Assembly: GCF_018390635.1 (NCBI RefSeq)
Contig: NZ_JAHBGE010000078.1
Location: 1-64,000 of the forward strand
DNA: 64,000 nt
Direction of reading: 5' to 3'
From: Ancylobacter lacus
GTDB taxonomy: Bacteria; Pseudomonadota; Alphaproteobacteria; Rhizobiales; Xanthobacteraceae
Part shown: piece after piece, positions 1-8,920 of the stretch
Position numbering within the stretch: the first letter of the stretch is position 1
Layout of the letters: each line of letters begins with the position of its first letter
Position numbers and translations under genes: made by a program
The notes under the pieces: model-generated
Database searches by the model: none
What the model was told of the DNA's origin: nothing
Seen by the model: only the letters and a program-made list of their open reading frames with translations

Positions 1-137
1 GCCACCGCACCCGTCCCACGCCCCGGTCGCTCCGGAACGTCCCTTCGGCGGGGACGGATGAGCCAAGAATCCCAGATGATAGGATTTTTGTCTAGGATTA
101 TTTTCTGATAACTGCGTCGAACCGCGGCGCGCCCGCC
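1..137. other. Left-edge intergenic stretch with AT-rich island
   Basis: No gene is seen here. Bases 61-110 are strikingly AT-rich compared with the rest of the window and hold two adjacent 13-base direct copies (81-93 AGGATTTTTGTCT and 94-106 AGGATTATTTTCT, 11 of 13 identical). A small hairpin (CGTCCC at 38-43 with GGGACG at 51-56) lies to the left. Because the gene at 138-1808 ends here, any promoter in the island would most simply serve a leftward gene beyond the window edge. That is inference. Confidence 0.5.
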
Positions 138-1808
138 TCAGGCGGCCGGCGTCGCCGCCGCGTCGCGGGCGAGGGCGGCGTGGATCTGCGCCACCACGGC
201 GGCGCCTTCGCCCACCGCCGCCGCCACCCGCTTGGTCGAGCCGGCCCGCACATCGCCGATGGCGAACACCCCGCGCCGGCTGGTCTCCAGCGGCAGGTTG
301 CCGGGCCGCACCCCGTCGCCGGTCAGCACGAAGCCCTGCCGGTCCACCGTCACCGTGCCGCCGAGCCAGTCCGCATTGGGGTCGGCGCCGATGAACAGGA
401 AGAGATGGCGCACCGCGAGCCGCTGCGTCGCCCCGTCCTGCCGCGCCCGCAGGGTGACGGCCTCGAGCCCCTGCGCAGGGTCGCCCTCCAGTGCGGCGAT
501 CTCGGTGCGGGTGTGCAGCTCCACATTGGGCAGCGCGGCGATGCGGTCGATGAGGTAGCGCGACATCGAGGCCTCCAGCCCCTCGCCGCGGATGACGAGG
601 TGCAGCCGGCTCACCTTCGGCGCGAGGAAGGACACCGCCTGCCCCGCCGAATTGCCGCCGCCCACCAGCACCACGTCTTCCCCCGCGCAGAGCCGCGCTT
701 CCACCGGCGAGGCCCAGTAGGCGATGCCGCTGCCCTCGAAATCGGCGAGGTTGGGGATGTCGGGCCGGCGGTAGCGCGCCCCGGTGGCGACCACCACGGT
801 GCGGGCCTGCACGCTGGTGCCGTCGGACAGTCGCAGCCGCTGCGGCGCGCCGTCCGTCTCCTCGGCCTCGAGGCGCATCGCTGCCAGCGGGATCGCCAGC
901 TCGGCCCCGAATTTCTGCGCCTGGTTGTAGGCCCGGCCGGCCAGCGCCTGGCCGGAAATGCCGGTGGGAAAGCCGAGATAGTTCTCGATCCGCGCCGAGG
1001 CGCCGGCCTGTCCGCCAATGGCGTGGCGGTCCAGCACCAGCACCGCGAGCCCCTCCGAGGCGGCATAGACCGCGGTGGCGAGCCCGGCCGGGCCGGCGCC
1101 GACCACCGCGACGTCATAGACCCGCGCCGGGTCGAGCGTCGGCAGCATGCCGAGGCAGGTCGCCGCCTCCGCGAGGCCGGGGCGCTTCAGCACCCGGCCG
1201 GTCGGGCAGATCAGCAGCGGCAGCTCCTCCGGGCCGATGCCGAGCCGCTGCACCAGCTCGCGCCCCTCCTCGTCGCCGGCGGCGTCGAGCATGGCGTAGG
1301 GATAGCCGTTGCGGCTCAGCAGCCCCTCGATGGCGACGAGGCTCGCCTCGCCCGGCCGCCCGACCAGCACCGAGCCGGCGGCGCCGCCCTCGATCAGCCC
1401 CACCCGCCGCAGGATCAGCGCCCGCATCAGCACCTCGCCCACCTCGGCCGAGCCGATGGCGAGCGCGCGCAGATGCGCCGCGTCCAGCGGCACCGCGGTG
1501 CAGCCCTCCGGCCCGGCGGTGGCGGCGGCGAGCGAGGGCCGCCCGGCGAGCTGGCTGACCTCGCCGGTGAACTGGCCGGCGCCCTGCTCGGTGATCGGCT
1601 TCTCGCGGCCGAGCCCGTCGCGCCGCACGATCCGCAGGCTGCCGGCGAGGATGAGCCAGGTCGGGGCGCCGACATCGCCGACGTCGAACACATGGGCACC
1701 GGGCTCGAACCGCCGCTCCGGGCCGCTGGCGAAACGGCGCATGGTGGCGATCTGCGCCGGGGCGAGCACCGGGAACATCTGGTGGCGGCGTTCGTCGATC
1801 AGGCTCAT
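138..1808 (-). CDS. Cyclic-nucleotide-domain / thioredoxin-reductase-like FAD oxidoreductase
   Basis: A 556-residue protein in three parts. Residues about 15-130 form a cNMP/Crp-type sensor domain. Residues about 160-225 look like a thioredoxin-like fold without a CxxC. The rest is a pyridine nucleotide-disulfide oxidoreductase with a GAGPAG FAD motif, a GGGNSAG NAD(P)H motif and the C-terminal FAIGDVRAGSTKR FAD motif. The CxxC redox pair of true thioredoxin reductases is replaced by SPVEARLC, so it should not reduce thioredoxin in the classical way. I chose the ATG at 1808 (MSLIDERR); an upstream in-frame start at 1910 would add a low-complexity tail. Substrate unknown. It follows the osmoprotectant transporter genes on the same strand with a 121-base gap. 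Confidence 0.85.
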   Translation of the reverse strand: MSLIDERRHQMFPVLAPAQIATMRRFASGPERRFEPGAHVFDVGDVGAPTWLILAGSLRIVRRDGLGREKPITEQGAGQFTGEVSQLAGRPSLAAATAGPEGCTAVPLDAAHLRALAIGSAEVGEVLMRALILRRVGLIEGGAAGSVLVGRPGEASLVAIEGLLSRNGYPYAMLDAAGDEEGRELVQRLGIGPEELPLLICPTGRVLKRPGLAEAATCLGMLPTLDPARVYDVAVVGAGPAGLATAVYAASEGLAVLVLDRHAIGGQAGASARIENYLGFPTGISGQALAGRAYNQAQKFGAELAIPLAAMRLEAEETDGAPQRLRLSDGTSVQARTVVVATGARYRRPDIPNLADFEGSGIAYWASPVEARLCAGEDVVLVGGGNSAGQAVSFLAPKVSRLHLVIRGEGLEASMSRYLIDRIAALPNVELHTRTEIAALEGDPAQGLEAVTLRARQDGATQRLAVRHLFLFIGADPNADWLGGTVTVDRQGFVLTGDGVRPGNLPLETSRRGVFAIGDVRAGSTKRVAAAVGEGAAVVAQIHAALARDAAATPAA

Positions 1809-1929
1809 CGCAGGCTCCGCGCTGTGGGCCGGGCTGGCCGGGCGTGCCGGCACAGTGCTCCGCTTTTCCGGCAAGGGCTTGCCGGAACGAATGTTCCCGT
1901 GCCCCGGCATTTTGCGCGGCCCGCCGGCC

Positions 1930-2661
1930 TCACACCGCCAGCCGGCGGGCCAGCTCGGCGAAGGCGAGGTCGACGGTGATGGCCAGGAGCGCCACCAGCA
2001 CGGTGCCCTGCAGCACGAAGGCGGGGTTCTCCCCGGCCAGCCCGTCGAGGATCGGCGAGCCCAGCGTCAGCGCCCCCACGGTCGAGCCGATGGTCGCGGT
2101 GCCGATGCCGATGATGGTGGAGGTGCGCAGCCCGGTGAGGATCAGCGGCGCCGCCAGCGGCAGTTCCACCTGCCACAGCCGCGCCAGCGGGGAGAAGCCG
2201 CTGCCCTCCGCCGCCTCGATGGCGCCCGCCGGCACCGCGCGCAGCCCGGCCAGCGTCGCGGCGATGACCGGCATCAGCCCGTAGAGCACCAGCGCCAGCA
2301 GGGTCGGCGCCGCGCCATAGCCCAGCGCCGGCACCGCCAGCGCCAGCACCGCCACCGGCGGGAAGGTCTGGGCGATGGAGGCGGCGGTTTCCAGCGCCGG
2401 GGCGAAGCCGCGCCCGGCCGGCCGCGTCGCGAACACCGCCGCGCCGATGCCGGCGACCGCCGCGACGAGGCTCGCCCCGCCCGCGAGCGCGGCATGGGAC
2501 AGCGCCAGTTCGGGGAAGCCGGCACGGCTGTAGACTGGCCGGTCGAGCCGGGGAAACAGCCAGTGGAACAGCGGCCCCAGCCGGTCCATGGTGAGGGTGA
2601 GCAGCACAAAAAGCCCGCCCACCCACACCACCGGCCGCCGCGCCAGCCGCCACGGCCTCAC
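1930..2661 (-). CDS. yehW: Osmoprotectant ABC transporter permease, YehW type
   Basis: A 243-residue inner-membrane permease with several hydrophobic helices and the EAA cytoplasmic loop (EAAEGSGFSPLARLWQVELP) that docks on the ATPase. It starts with GTG at 2661, overlapping the ATPase stop codon by 4 bases (GTGA), so the two are translationally coupled. It is the last of four genes in the order binding protein, long permease, ATPase, short permease, which matches E. coli yehZYXW. Known members import glycine betaine-like solutes with low affinity. The substrate here is not deducible from sequence. Confidence 0.85.
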   Translation of the reverse strand: MRPWRLARRPVVWVGGLFVLLTLTMDRLGPLFHWLFPRLDRPVYSRAGFPELALSHAALAGGASLVAAVAGIGAAVFATRPAGRGFAPALETAASIAQTFPPVAVLALAVPALGYGAAPTLLALVLYGLMPVIAATLAGLRAVPAGAIEAAEGSGFSPLARLWQVELPLAAPLILTGLRTSTIIGIGTATIGSTVGALTLGSPILDGLAGENPAFVLQGTVLVALLAITVDLAFAELARRLAV

Positions 2662-3578
2662 CGCGCCACCACGTCGGCGAGGGTGATGACGCCCGCCCGT
2701 CCGGCGCGGTCGCGCACCGGCAGCGCGGTGACGCCGGCCGCCACCATGCGGGCGACGACCTCGTCCAGCGGCGTATCGGCGTCGAGCGGCTCGCCGGCGG
2801 CGGTGCGGCTGAAATCCGTCCGGGCCCCGGCGGTGGCGGTCTGCAGCAGCCGCAGGCCAAGACGCGGCCCGCCGAGGAAGGCGGCGATCTCCGGGCTCGC
2901 CGGTGCTGCCAGCATGGCGTGGGGCGTCGCGGCCTGCACCAGCCGGCCGCCGGTGAGGAAGGCGAGGGTGGTGGCGAGGCGCAGCGCTTCGTCGATGTCG
3001 TGGGTGACGAGGACGATGGTGGTGCCGGTGCGGGCCTGGATGTCCTTCAGCGCGTCCTGCAGGCTGCGGCGGGTGAGGGGGTCCACCGCGCCGAACGGCT
3101 CGTCCATCAGCAGCACCTCCGGCTCGGCGGCGAGCGCGCGGGCGACGCCGACGCGCTGCTGCTGACCGCCGGAAAGCTGGTGGGGGTAGCGCCCGCCATG
3201 CGCCGGCTCCAGCCCGACCAGAGCCAGAAGCTCCTCCACCCGCCGGGCGATCCGCCGCCGCTCCCAGCCGAGCAGCCGCGGCACGGTGGCGATGTTGCGC
3301 GCCACGGTCCAGTGCGGAAACAGCCCGACCGACTGGATGACGTAGCCGAGCCGCCGACGCAGCGCGACGACGGGCAGCCGGGCGGCATCCTCGCCGCCGA
3401 TCAGCACCCGCCCGCCATCCGGCTCGATCAGCCGGTTGATCAGCCGCAGCGCAGTCGACTTGCCGGCGCCGGACGGGCCGATGAGCGCGCAGATATCCCC
3501 CCGCGGGATGGTGAGGGAGAGGTCGTCCACCGCCGACGTCGCGCCGAAGCGGCGGGAAAGGTGTTCCAGCTCGATCAT
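2658..3578 (-). CDS. yehX: Osmoprotectant ABC transporter ATP-binding protein, YehX type
   Basis: A 306-residue ATPase. Walker A is GPSGAGKST at residues 34-42, the Q-loop is near residue 82, the signature LSGGQQQR is at 135-142, and Walker B with its catalytic Glu is LLMDEP at 156-161. The C-terminal 60-70 residues resemble a single CBS-like module, as in the OpuCA/YehX group, where such modules can sense ionic strength. The start ATG at 3578 overlaps the stop of the upstream permease (ATGA), and its own stop overlaps the next start, so the three genes form one tightly coupled unit. Confidence 0.9.
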   Translation of the reverse strand: MIELEHLSRRFGATSAVDDLSLTIPRGDICALIGPSGAGKSTALRLINRLIEPDGGRVLIGGEDAARLPVVALRRRLGYVIQSVGLFPHWTVARNIATVPRLLGWERRRIARRVEELLALVGLEPAHGGRYPHQLSGGQQQRVGVARALAAEPEVLLMDEPFGAVDPLTRRSLQDALKDIQARTGTTIVLVTHDIDEALRLATTLAFLTGGRLVQAATPHAMLAAPASPEIAAFLGGPRLGLRLLQTATAGARTDFSRTAAGEPLDADTPLDEVVARMVAAGVTALPVRDRAGRAGVITLADVVAR

Positions 3579-4873
3579 CGCGCCGGCTCCGGGTCCAGCA
3601 GCGCGATCAGCGCGCCGATGAGGAGATGCGCGGCGACCGCGAGCAGGATGGTGGAGAGCGCGCCCAGCAGAACCAGGTCGGCGGCGGTCTGGCCGAGGCC
3701 GCGGAAGATGAAGCCGCCGAGCCCGCCCGCGCCGATGAGCGCGCCGAGCACGGCGAGGCCGACGAGCTGCACCACCACCACCCGCAGCATCCGCAGCAGC
3801 GTCGGCAGGGCCAGCGGCAGCACCACGCCGGCCAGCAGCTGCAGCCGGGTCATCCCCATGCCCCGGCCGGCCGCGACGGCGGCGGCGGGCACCGCGCGCA
3901 GCGCCGCCTCCACCCCCCGCGCCACCGGCAGCAGGGCGTAGAGCGCGAGGGCGATGATCGCCGGAAACGCGCCGATGCCGCCGAAGCCGAGCCCGCGCAG
4001 CGCCGGCACCGCGTTCGCCAGCGCGGTCAGCGGGCCGATGAGCAGCGCGAACAGCGCGATGGAGGGAATGGTCTGCAGCAGGTTCAGCACCGCGAAGGCC
4101 CCCGTGCCGCGCCCCGGCCGCACCTGCGCCCAGCCGCCGAGCGCGCCGCCGATGGGCAGCGCGACCAGCAGGCCGCCGCCGACCAGCAGCAGATGGCGCC
4201 CGGCCGCGTCGACCCAGCCCGCCCGGTTCACCGCGAATTCCCGCGCCAGCGACAGGTCGGTGATTGCCCCGGCGCCGGCGAGCAGCAGCAGGGCCGCCGC
4301 CAGCGCCGCGATGAGCGCCGCCCGTGCCGGCAGCGGCGGGACGCGGCGCAGGGCACCGGCGAAGACCAGCAGCGCCAGCGACAGCCAGACCCAGAAGGCG
4401 GCGCCGAGCGAGACCCGGGTCCGCCCGCCGCCCCCGCTGTCGGCCGCGACCGCCGCGTGGGCCGCCGCGCCCGCCAGCGCGACCAGCAGCACCACGATGC
4501 CGGCGGCCAGCGCCGCGATCAGGCCGGCGCGGAGGGTGGCCTGCCGCCGGCACGGGGTGGTGTCGGAGGCGGCCGCCGCGCCGGTGAGCGCCAGCCCGGC
4601 CAGCGCCGCCGCCAGCATCGCGAGCGCGAGGCACCCGCCTGGCCCGGCGGCTTCCCACAGCCCGCGCGGCACGCCCGAGACCAGCCGGTTCGGCGCGACC
4701 CCGACGAAGCCGGCCGGGAGCGCGGCCAGCGCCAGCGCCGCCGCCGCGACGATTGGCGCGACCCCCGCCGGGTCCCACGCCCGCCGGTCCGCTCGCGGCG
4801 CGGCATGGGCGCGGCCCGCCGTGGCGGCGTCGGCGCGGTTGCCGCGCCGTGGCGGGGTGGCGGTCGCGTTCAT
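3575..4873 (-). CDS. yehY: Osmoprotectant ABC transporter permease, YehY type
   Basis: A 432-residue permease, longer than its partner because it carries extra N-terminal transmembrane segments ahead of the binding-protein-dependent transport domain, as in E. coli YehY. An EAA-like loop (AAGRGMGMTRLQLLAGVVLP) is visible in the C-terminal half. It sits 20 bases downstream of the binding-protein gene and overlaps the ATPase gene by 4 bases. The N-terminus is rich in Ala, Arg and Thr before the first helix. Confidence 0.87.
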   Translation of the reverse strand: MNATATPPRRGNRADAATAGRAHAAPRADRRAWDPAGVAPIVAAAALALAALPAGFVGVAPNRLVSGVPRGLWEAAGPGGCLALAMLAAALAGLALTGAAAASDTTPCRRQATLRAGLIAALAAGIVVLLVALAGAAAHAAVAADSGGGGRTRVSLGAAFWVWLSLALLVFAGALRRVPPLPARAALIAALAAALLLLAGAGAITDLSLAREFAVNRAGWVDAAGRHLLLVGGGLLVALPIGGALGGWAQVRPGRGTGAFAVLNLLQTIPSIALFALLIGPLTALANAVPALRGLGFGGIGAFPAIIALALYALLPVARGVEAALRAVPAAAVAAGRGMGMTRLQLLAGVVLPLALPTLLRMLRVVVVQLVGLAVLGALIGAGGLGGFIFRGLGQTAADLVLLGALSTILLAVAAHLLIGALIALLDPEPAR

Positions 4874-4893
4874 GAGGGCGGAGGGCGGCGGCG

Positions 4894-5817
4894 CTATTTC
4901 AGCAGCCCCGCGCCTTCGAGATAGGCCCGCGCCACCGCGCCGGCGTCCTGCCCGTCGAGCTGGACCTGCGCGTTCAGCTTCTGGAGCGTGTCCAGCGACA
5001 GCCCGGAGAAGGCGGCGGCGAGCAGGCCGGCCATGGCGGGGTTGGCCTCCAGCACCGGGGCGCGGACCACCGGCGCCGGCTGGTAGACCGGCTGGACGTG
5101 CCGGGTGTCCGCCAGCACCTTGAGATCGAGCGCGGCGATGGCGCCATCCGTGCCATAGACCATGGCGGTGTTGACGCCGGAGGTGCCCTCGGCGGCGGCC
5201 TTGATGGTGGCCGTGGTGTCCCCGCCCGAGAGCACGAGCAACTGGTCGCCCTTCAGCGTGAAGCCATAGGCCTGCTGGAACGCCGGCAGCGCCGCCGGGC
5301 TCTCGACGAATTCGGCCGAGCCAGCCAGCTTCACCGTGCCGCCGTCCTTCACCCAGCGGGCGAAATCCTCCAGCGTGGCGAGCTTCTGCGCCGCCGCCAC
5401 GTCGCCGCGCACGGCGATGCCCCAGGTGTTGTCGGCGGGGGCGGGGGCGAGCCAGACCAGCCCGTTGGCGGCGTCGAGCGCCCGGGCCTTCTCATAGGCG
5501 GCGGCGGCGTTCTTCCACACCGGGTCGGCGTCCATCGAAAAGAAGAAGCCGGCATTGCCGGTATATTCGGGGTAGATGTCGATCTCGCCGGCGAGAAGCG
5601 CGGTGCGGCAGATCTTGGTGGGGCCGAGCTGGATCTTGCGGGTGACCTCGATGCCGGCATGTTCCAGCGTCAGCGCGATGATGTTGCCGAGCACCGCGCC
5701 CTCGGTGTCGATCTTGGACGCCACGACCACCGGCCGGGCCATGGCGGCCCCCGCCGTCGACAGCAGGCCGAAGCCAAGGAAAAGCACGGCGAGGAGGCGG
5801 GACGCGGGGCGGGACAT
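4894..5817 (-). CDS. osmF: Osmoprotectant-binding periplasmic protein, OsmF/YehZ type
   Basis: A 307-residue OpuAC-type substrate-binding protein. It has an N-terminal signal peptide (hydrophobic core LLAVLFLGFGLL, likely cleavage after AMA near residue 28). The mature start, with KIDTEGAVLGNIIALTLEHAG, is characteristic of the glycine-betaine binding group. I took the ATG at 5817 (MSRPASRL) over one nine codons upstream because it gives a normal signal peptide. It is first in the four-gene transporter operon. The 86 bases to the ispG stop probably contain its promoter, but no clear -35/-10 pair is visible. Confidence 0.87.
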   Translation of the reverse strand: MSRPASRLLAVLFLGFGLLSTAGAAMARPVVVASKIDTEGAVLGNIIALTLEHAGIEVTRKIQLGPTKICRTALLAGEIDIYPEYTGNAGFFFSMDADPVWKNAAAAYEKARALDAANGLVWLAPAPADNTWGIAVRGDVAAAQKLATLEDFARWVKDGGTVKLAGSAEFVESPAALPAFQQAYGFTLKGDQLLVLSGGDTTATIKAAAEGTSGVNTAMVYGTDGAIAALDLKVLADTRHVQPVYQPAPVVRAPVLEANPAMAGLLAAAFSGLSLDTLQKLNAQVQLDGQDAGAVARAYLEGAGLLK

Positions 5818-5903
5818 GGGGCTCTCCGGTGGGCGGCGCAGCACAGGCTAGCGCATGACGCAGCGACGGAGCTATTGTTCCCGCACGGCGGCGGGCGCCA
5901 GCG

Positions 5904-7223
5904 CTATTCCGCGGCGTCGATCCCGGGCGAGGCGGGCCGCGCGGTGCCGACGCCGAAGCGGCGGGCGACATAGTCCTCCACGATCTTCTTGAAGTCCTCG
6001 CGCAGGGTGGGGCCGCGCAGGGTCACCGCCTTCTTGCCGTCGATATAGACCGGCGCGGTGGGGAATTCGCCGGTGCCGGGCAGCGAGATGCCGATGTCGG
6101 CGTGCTTGCTCTCGCCGGGCCCGTTCACGATGCAGCCCATCACCGCGACGTTCAGGGTCTCGACGCCGGGATAGTGCTTCTTCCACTCCGGCATCGAGCT
6201 GCGGATGAAGTCCTGCACCTCGAAGGCGAGCTCCTGGAAGGTGGTGGAGGTGGTGCGCCCGCAGCCCGGGCACGCCGCCACCAGCGGCACGAAGGTGCGC
6301 AGCCCCATGGTCTGGAGCATTTCCTGCGCCACCGTGACCTCGCGGGTGCGGTCGCCGCCGGGCTCCGGGGTGAGCGAGACGCGGATGGTGTCGCCGATGC
6401 CCTGCTGCAGCAGCACCCCCATCGCGGTGGAGGAGGCGACGATGCCCTTGGAGCCCATGCCGGCCTCGGTGAGGCCGAGATGCAGCGCATAGTTCGCGCG
6501 GCGGGCGAGTTCGCCATAGACGGTGATGAGGTCCTGCACCGCCGAGACCTTGGCGGAGAGGATGATCTTGTCGCGCGGCAGGCCGATCTCCTCCGCCAGC
6601 GCGGCGGAGAGCAGCGCCGAGCGCACCAGCGCCTCGCGCGTCACCGCCCGGGCGTCGGCCGGGCGCGGCAGCCGGGCGTTTTCGTCCATCAGCCGGGTGA
6701 GCAGGTCGTCGTCGAGCGAGCCCCAGTTGGCGCCGATGCGCACCGGCTTGCCGTGGCGGATCGCCATTTCGACGATGGTCGCGAAATGCCGGTCGCGCTT
6801 CTCGCCGAAGCCGACATTGCCGGGGTTGATGCGGTATTTGTCGAGCGCGGCGGCGCAGGCCGGGTGCTCGGCCAGCAGGATGTGGCCGTTGTAGTGGAAG
6901 TCGCCGACGAGGGGGGTGGTGAGGCCCCGGCGCAGCAGCTTCTCCTTGATGTGCGGCACGGCGGCAGCGGATTCGCTGCGGTCCACCGTGATGCGCACGA
7001 TCTCCGACCCCGCCAGCGCCAGCGCCGCGACCTGCGCCACGGTGGCGTCGACATCGGCGGTGTCGGTGTTGGTCATCGACTGCACCACCACCGGGGCGCC
7101 GCCGCCGACGGTGATGGAGCCCACCTTCACCGCCACGGTGCGGCGCCGGGCGGCGGGCCCGGCCGCTTCGAGCTCGGGCGCGACGATGGCGGCGGGGGAC
7201 AGGGTGTCGGTCGCGCTGGTCAT
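5904..7223 (-). CDS. ispG: 4-hydroxy-3-methylbut-2-en-1-yl diphosphate synthase (flavodoxin)
   Basis: A 439-residue IspG/GcpE enzyme of the MEP isoprenoid pathway, converting MEcPP to HMBPP with a [4Fe-4S] cluster. The N-terminal TIM barrel begins with [19 protein letters not shown]. The cluster ligands are the two cysteines of CPGCGR and the cysteine of GCIVNGPGE near the C-terminus. Length and domain order are normal for alphaproteobacteria. It lies 58 bases downstream of the Zur-like gene on the same strand, so the two may share a transcript. Confidence 0.96.
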   Translation of the reverse strand: MTSATDTLSPAAIVAPELEAAGPAARRRTVAVKVGSITVGGGAPVVVQSMTNTDTADVDATVAQVAALALAGSEIVRITVDRSESAAAVPHIKEKLLRRGLTTPLVGDFHYNGHILLAEHPACAAALDKYRINPGNVGFGEKRDRHFATIVEMAIRHGKPVRIGANWGSLDDDLLTRLMDENARLPRPADARAVTREALVRSALLSAALAEEIGLPRDKIILSAKVSAVQDLITVYGELARRANYALHLGLTEAGMGSKGIVASSTAMGVLLQQGIGDTIRVSLTPEPGGDRTREVTVAQEMLQTMGLRTFVPLVAACPGCGRTTSTTFQELAFEVQDFIRSSMPEWKKHYPGVETLNVAVMGCIVNGPGESKHADIGISLPGTGEFPTAPVYIDGKKAVTLRGPTLREDFKKIVEDYVARRFGVGTARPASPGIDAAE

Positions 7224-7281
7224 GGAGAGGGTTCCGGCGGCGCAGGATCGCTGATCGGGTTAGGCCGCGCCGCGCCCGCCG

Positions 7282-7911
7282 TCAACCGGCGGCGGCGCCG
7301 GCCGCCTCCGGCCCGGGCGCTTCGGCGGCGGACTGGCACTTCGCGCAGGTGCCGGCGATTTCGATGACCGGGTTGCGCGGGGTGAAGCCGGCGGCCCGCG
7401 TCGCCCAGGCGAGGTCGCGGCCGATGGCGTGGGAGGCGACCTCGGCGGTGGCGCCGCAGCTCTCGCAGATGAGGAAAACCACCACGTCGTCGGCGCCGTG
7501 CTCGCGGCCGCAGACGATGAAGGCGTTGCGGCTCTCGATGCGGTGGGCGAGGCCCTCGGCGACGAGGAAATCCAGCGCGCGGTAGACCGACATCGGCGGC
7601 GGCCGGTCGCCCGAGGCGCCGAGCCGGCCGACCAGCTCATAGGCGCCGAGCGGGACATGGCTGTCCGCCAGCGATTCCAGCACCCGGCGGCGCAGCGGGG
7701 TGAGCCGCATGCCGCGCGCGGCGCAGCAGGCCTGCGCCCGCGCCAGCGCCCCGGAGACGCAGGAGCCATGGTCGTGGTCGTGGTCGTGGTCGTGGCCGGC
7801 GGCCGCGTCACCGGCGGCCACGTCACCATCCGCCGCGCCCGGGCGGTCCCGGTCGAGCGTGTCGAGGCGGCCGGGGCCGTCCGCGGGCGGGGTAGGGTCG
7901 GGCGATGTCAT
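7282..7911 (-). CDS. zur: Fur-family regulator, probably zinc uptake regulator Zur
   Basis: A 209-residue Fur-family protein: winged-helix domain (AARGMRLTPLRRRVLE onwards) then a dimerisation domain with two zinc-binding CxxC pairs (CESC and CAKC). The second pair close to the C-terminus favours Zur over Fur. The unusual part is a 45-residue N-terminal extension ending in an alternating His-Asp run followed by GSC, encoded by a hexamer repeat at 7771-7794. Start taken at the ATG at 7911; an in-frame ATG at 7935 is possible and neither has a strong ribosome site. No znu transport genes are adjacent, so the zinc assignment rests on family features. Confidence 0.8.
   Translation of the reverse strand: MTSPDPTPPADGPGRLDTLDRDRPGAADGDVAAGDAAAGHDHDHDHDHGSCVSGALARAQACCAARGMRLTPLRRRVLESLADSHVPLGAYELVGRLGASGDRPPPMSVYRALDFLVAEGLAHRIESRNAFIVCGREHGADDVVVFLICESCGATAEVASHAIGRDLAWATRAAGFTPRNPVIEIAGTCAKCQSAAEAPGPEAAGAAAG
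7767..7794. repeat. GTCGTG hexamer microsatellite
   Basis: Four perfect GTCGTG units (7771-7794) preceded by a partial one. Read on the minus strand they encode alternating His and Asp in the N-terminal tail of the Zur-like protein. Unit number could vary by slippage and would change the number of possible metal ligands without shifting frame. Confidence 0.9.
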
Positions 7912-8113
7912 CGGCTTATCGTAAACCACTTCCATTCATCACGAAAACGAAACGGCCCGGTTTCGCCCGGGTTTGATCTGCCGCATCGCACACGGGGCCT
8001 TTCCGCTGCAGGAGAGCGTGATACCGTGCGCGAGAACCCGGTCCGCGGCGGGCGTTGGCCCGCTTGACGGATATGAGTGCGCCCGCCGCGCGGCGCAACC
8101 ACAGGAGATGTGC
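7912..8113. promoter_or_regulatory. Divergent zur / bdhA intergenic region
   Basis: A 202-base divergent region that must hold both promoters. I see an inverted repeat CGAAAC (7948-7953) with GTTTCG (7960-7965) and an AT-richer segment at 7918-7953. No AT-rich Zur-type palindrome is visible, and no -35/-10 pair is convincing. A TTGACG near 8051 is followed by a GC-rich sequence with no -10 match. Confidence 0.35.
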
Positions 8114-8896
8114 ATGCTGAAGGGTAAGACCGCCGTCGTCACCGGCTCCACGAGCGGCATCGGCCTCGCCATCGCCCGCGGCCTCGCCGCCGAGGGCGCC
8201 AATGTCGTGCTGAACGGCTTCGGCGACGCCGCCGCGATCGAGGCCCTGCGTGCGGGCATCGAGACCGAGTTCGGCGTCAAGGCGGCCTATTCCGCCGCCG
8301 ACCTCACCAAGGCCGCCGAATGCGCCGCCCTGATCGGCTTCGCGGAAGAGACCTTCGGCTCGGTCGACGTGCTGGTGAACAATGCCGGCGTGCAGCATGT
8401 CGCCCCGATCGAGGAATTCCCGGACGACAAGTGGGACCTCATCATCGCGCTGAACCTCTCCGCCGCGTTCCACGCCATCAAGGCCGCGGTGCCGGGCATG
8501 AAGGCGCGCAAATGGGGCCGCATCATCAACACCGCCTCCGCCCATGCGCTGGTCGCCTCGCCCTTCAAGGCGGCCTATGTCTCGGCCAAGCACGGCATTG
8601 CCGGCCTCACCAAGACGGTGGCGCTGGAGACCGCCACCTTCGGCATCACCTGCAACGCCATCTGCCCCGGCTATGTCTGGACCCCGCTGGTGGAGAAGCA
8701 GATTCCCGACACCGCCAAGGCCCGTGGCCTGACCGAGGAGCAGGTGAAGCGGGACGTGCTGCTCGCCGCCCAGCCCACCAAGGAGTTCGTCACGGTCGAG
8801 GAAGTGGCCGCGCTCGCGGTGTTCCTCGCCTCGGACGCCGCGCGCTCCATCACCGGTTCGCTGCAGCAGATCGACGGCGGCTGGGTGGCGGAATAG
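8114..8896 (+). CDS. bdhA: 3-hydroxybutyrate dehydrogenase
   Basis: A 260-residue short-chain dehydrogenase/reductase. It has the N-terminal NAD motif TGSTSGIG, the NNAG motif, catalytic Ser in NTASAHALV and YxxxK in YVSAKHG. The Gln-rich/His motif after NNAG and the C-terminal SLQQIDGGWVAE fit D-3-hydroxybutyrate dehydrogenase, which oxidises 3-hydroxybutyrate to acetoacetate in PHB breakdown. The start at 8114 has a good AGGAG at 8103-8107; an ATG two codons earlier touches the ribosome site. The patatin gene follows after 24 bases and is probably co-transcribed. Confidence 0.92.
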   Translation: MLKGKTAVVTGSTSGIGLAIARGLAAEGANVVLNGFGDAAAIEALRAGIETEFGVKAAYSAADLTKAAECAALIGFAEETFGSVDVLVNNAGVQHVAPIEEFPDDKWDLIIALNLSAAFHAIKAAVPGMKARKWGRIINTASAHALVASPFKAAYVSAKHGIAGLTKTVALETATFGITCNAICPGYVWTPLVEKQIPDTAKARGLTEEQVKRDVLLAAQPTKEFVTVEEVAALAVFLASDAARSITGSLQQIDGGWVAE

Positions 8897-8920
8897 CCGG
8901 CAGCAGGGGGAGCACGGGCG

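Noticed and set aside
7912-8113. Search for a Zur box upstream of the Zur-like gene
   Set aside because: No AT-rich palindrome of the expected kind was found. The CGAAAC/GTTTCG repeat is too GC-rich to call a Zur site.
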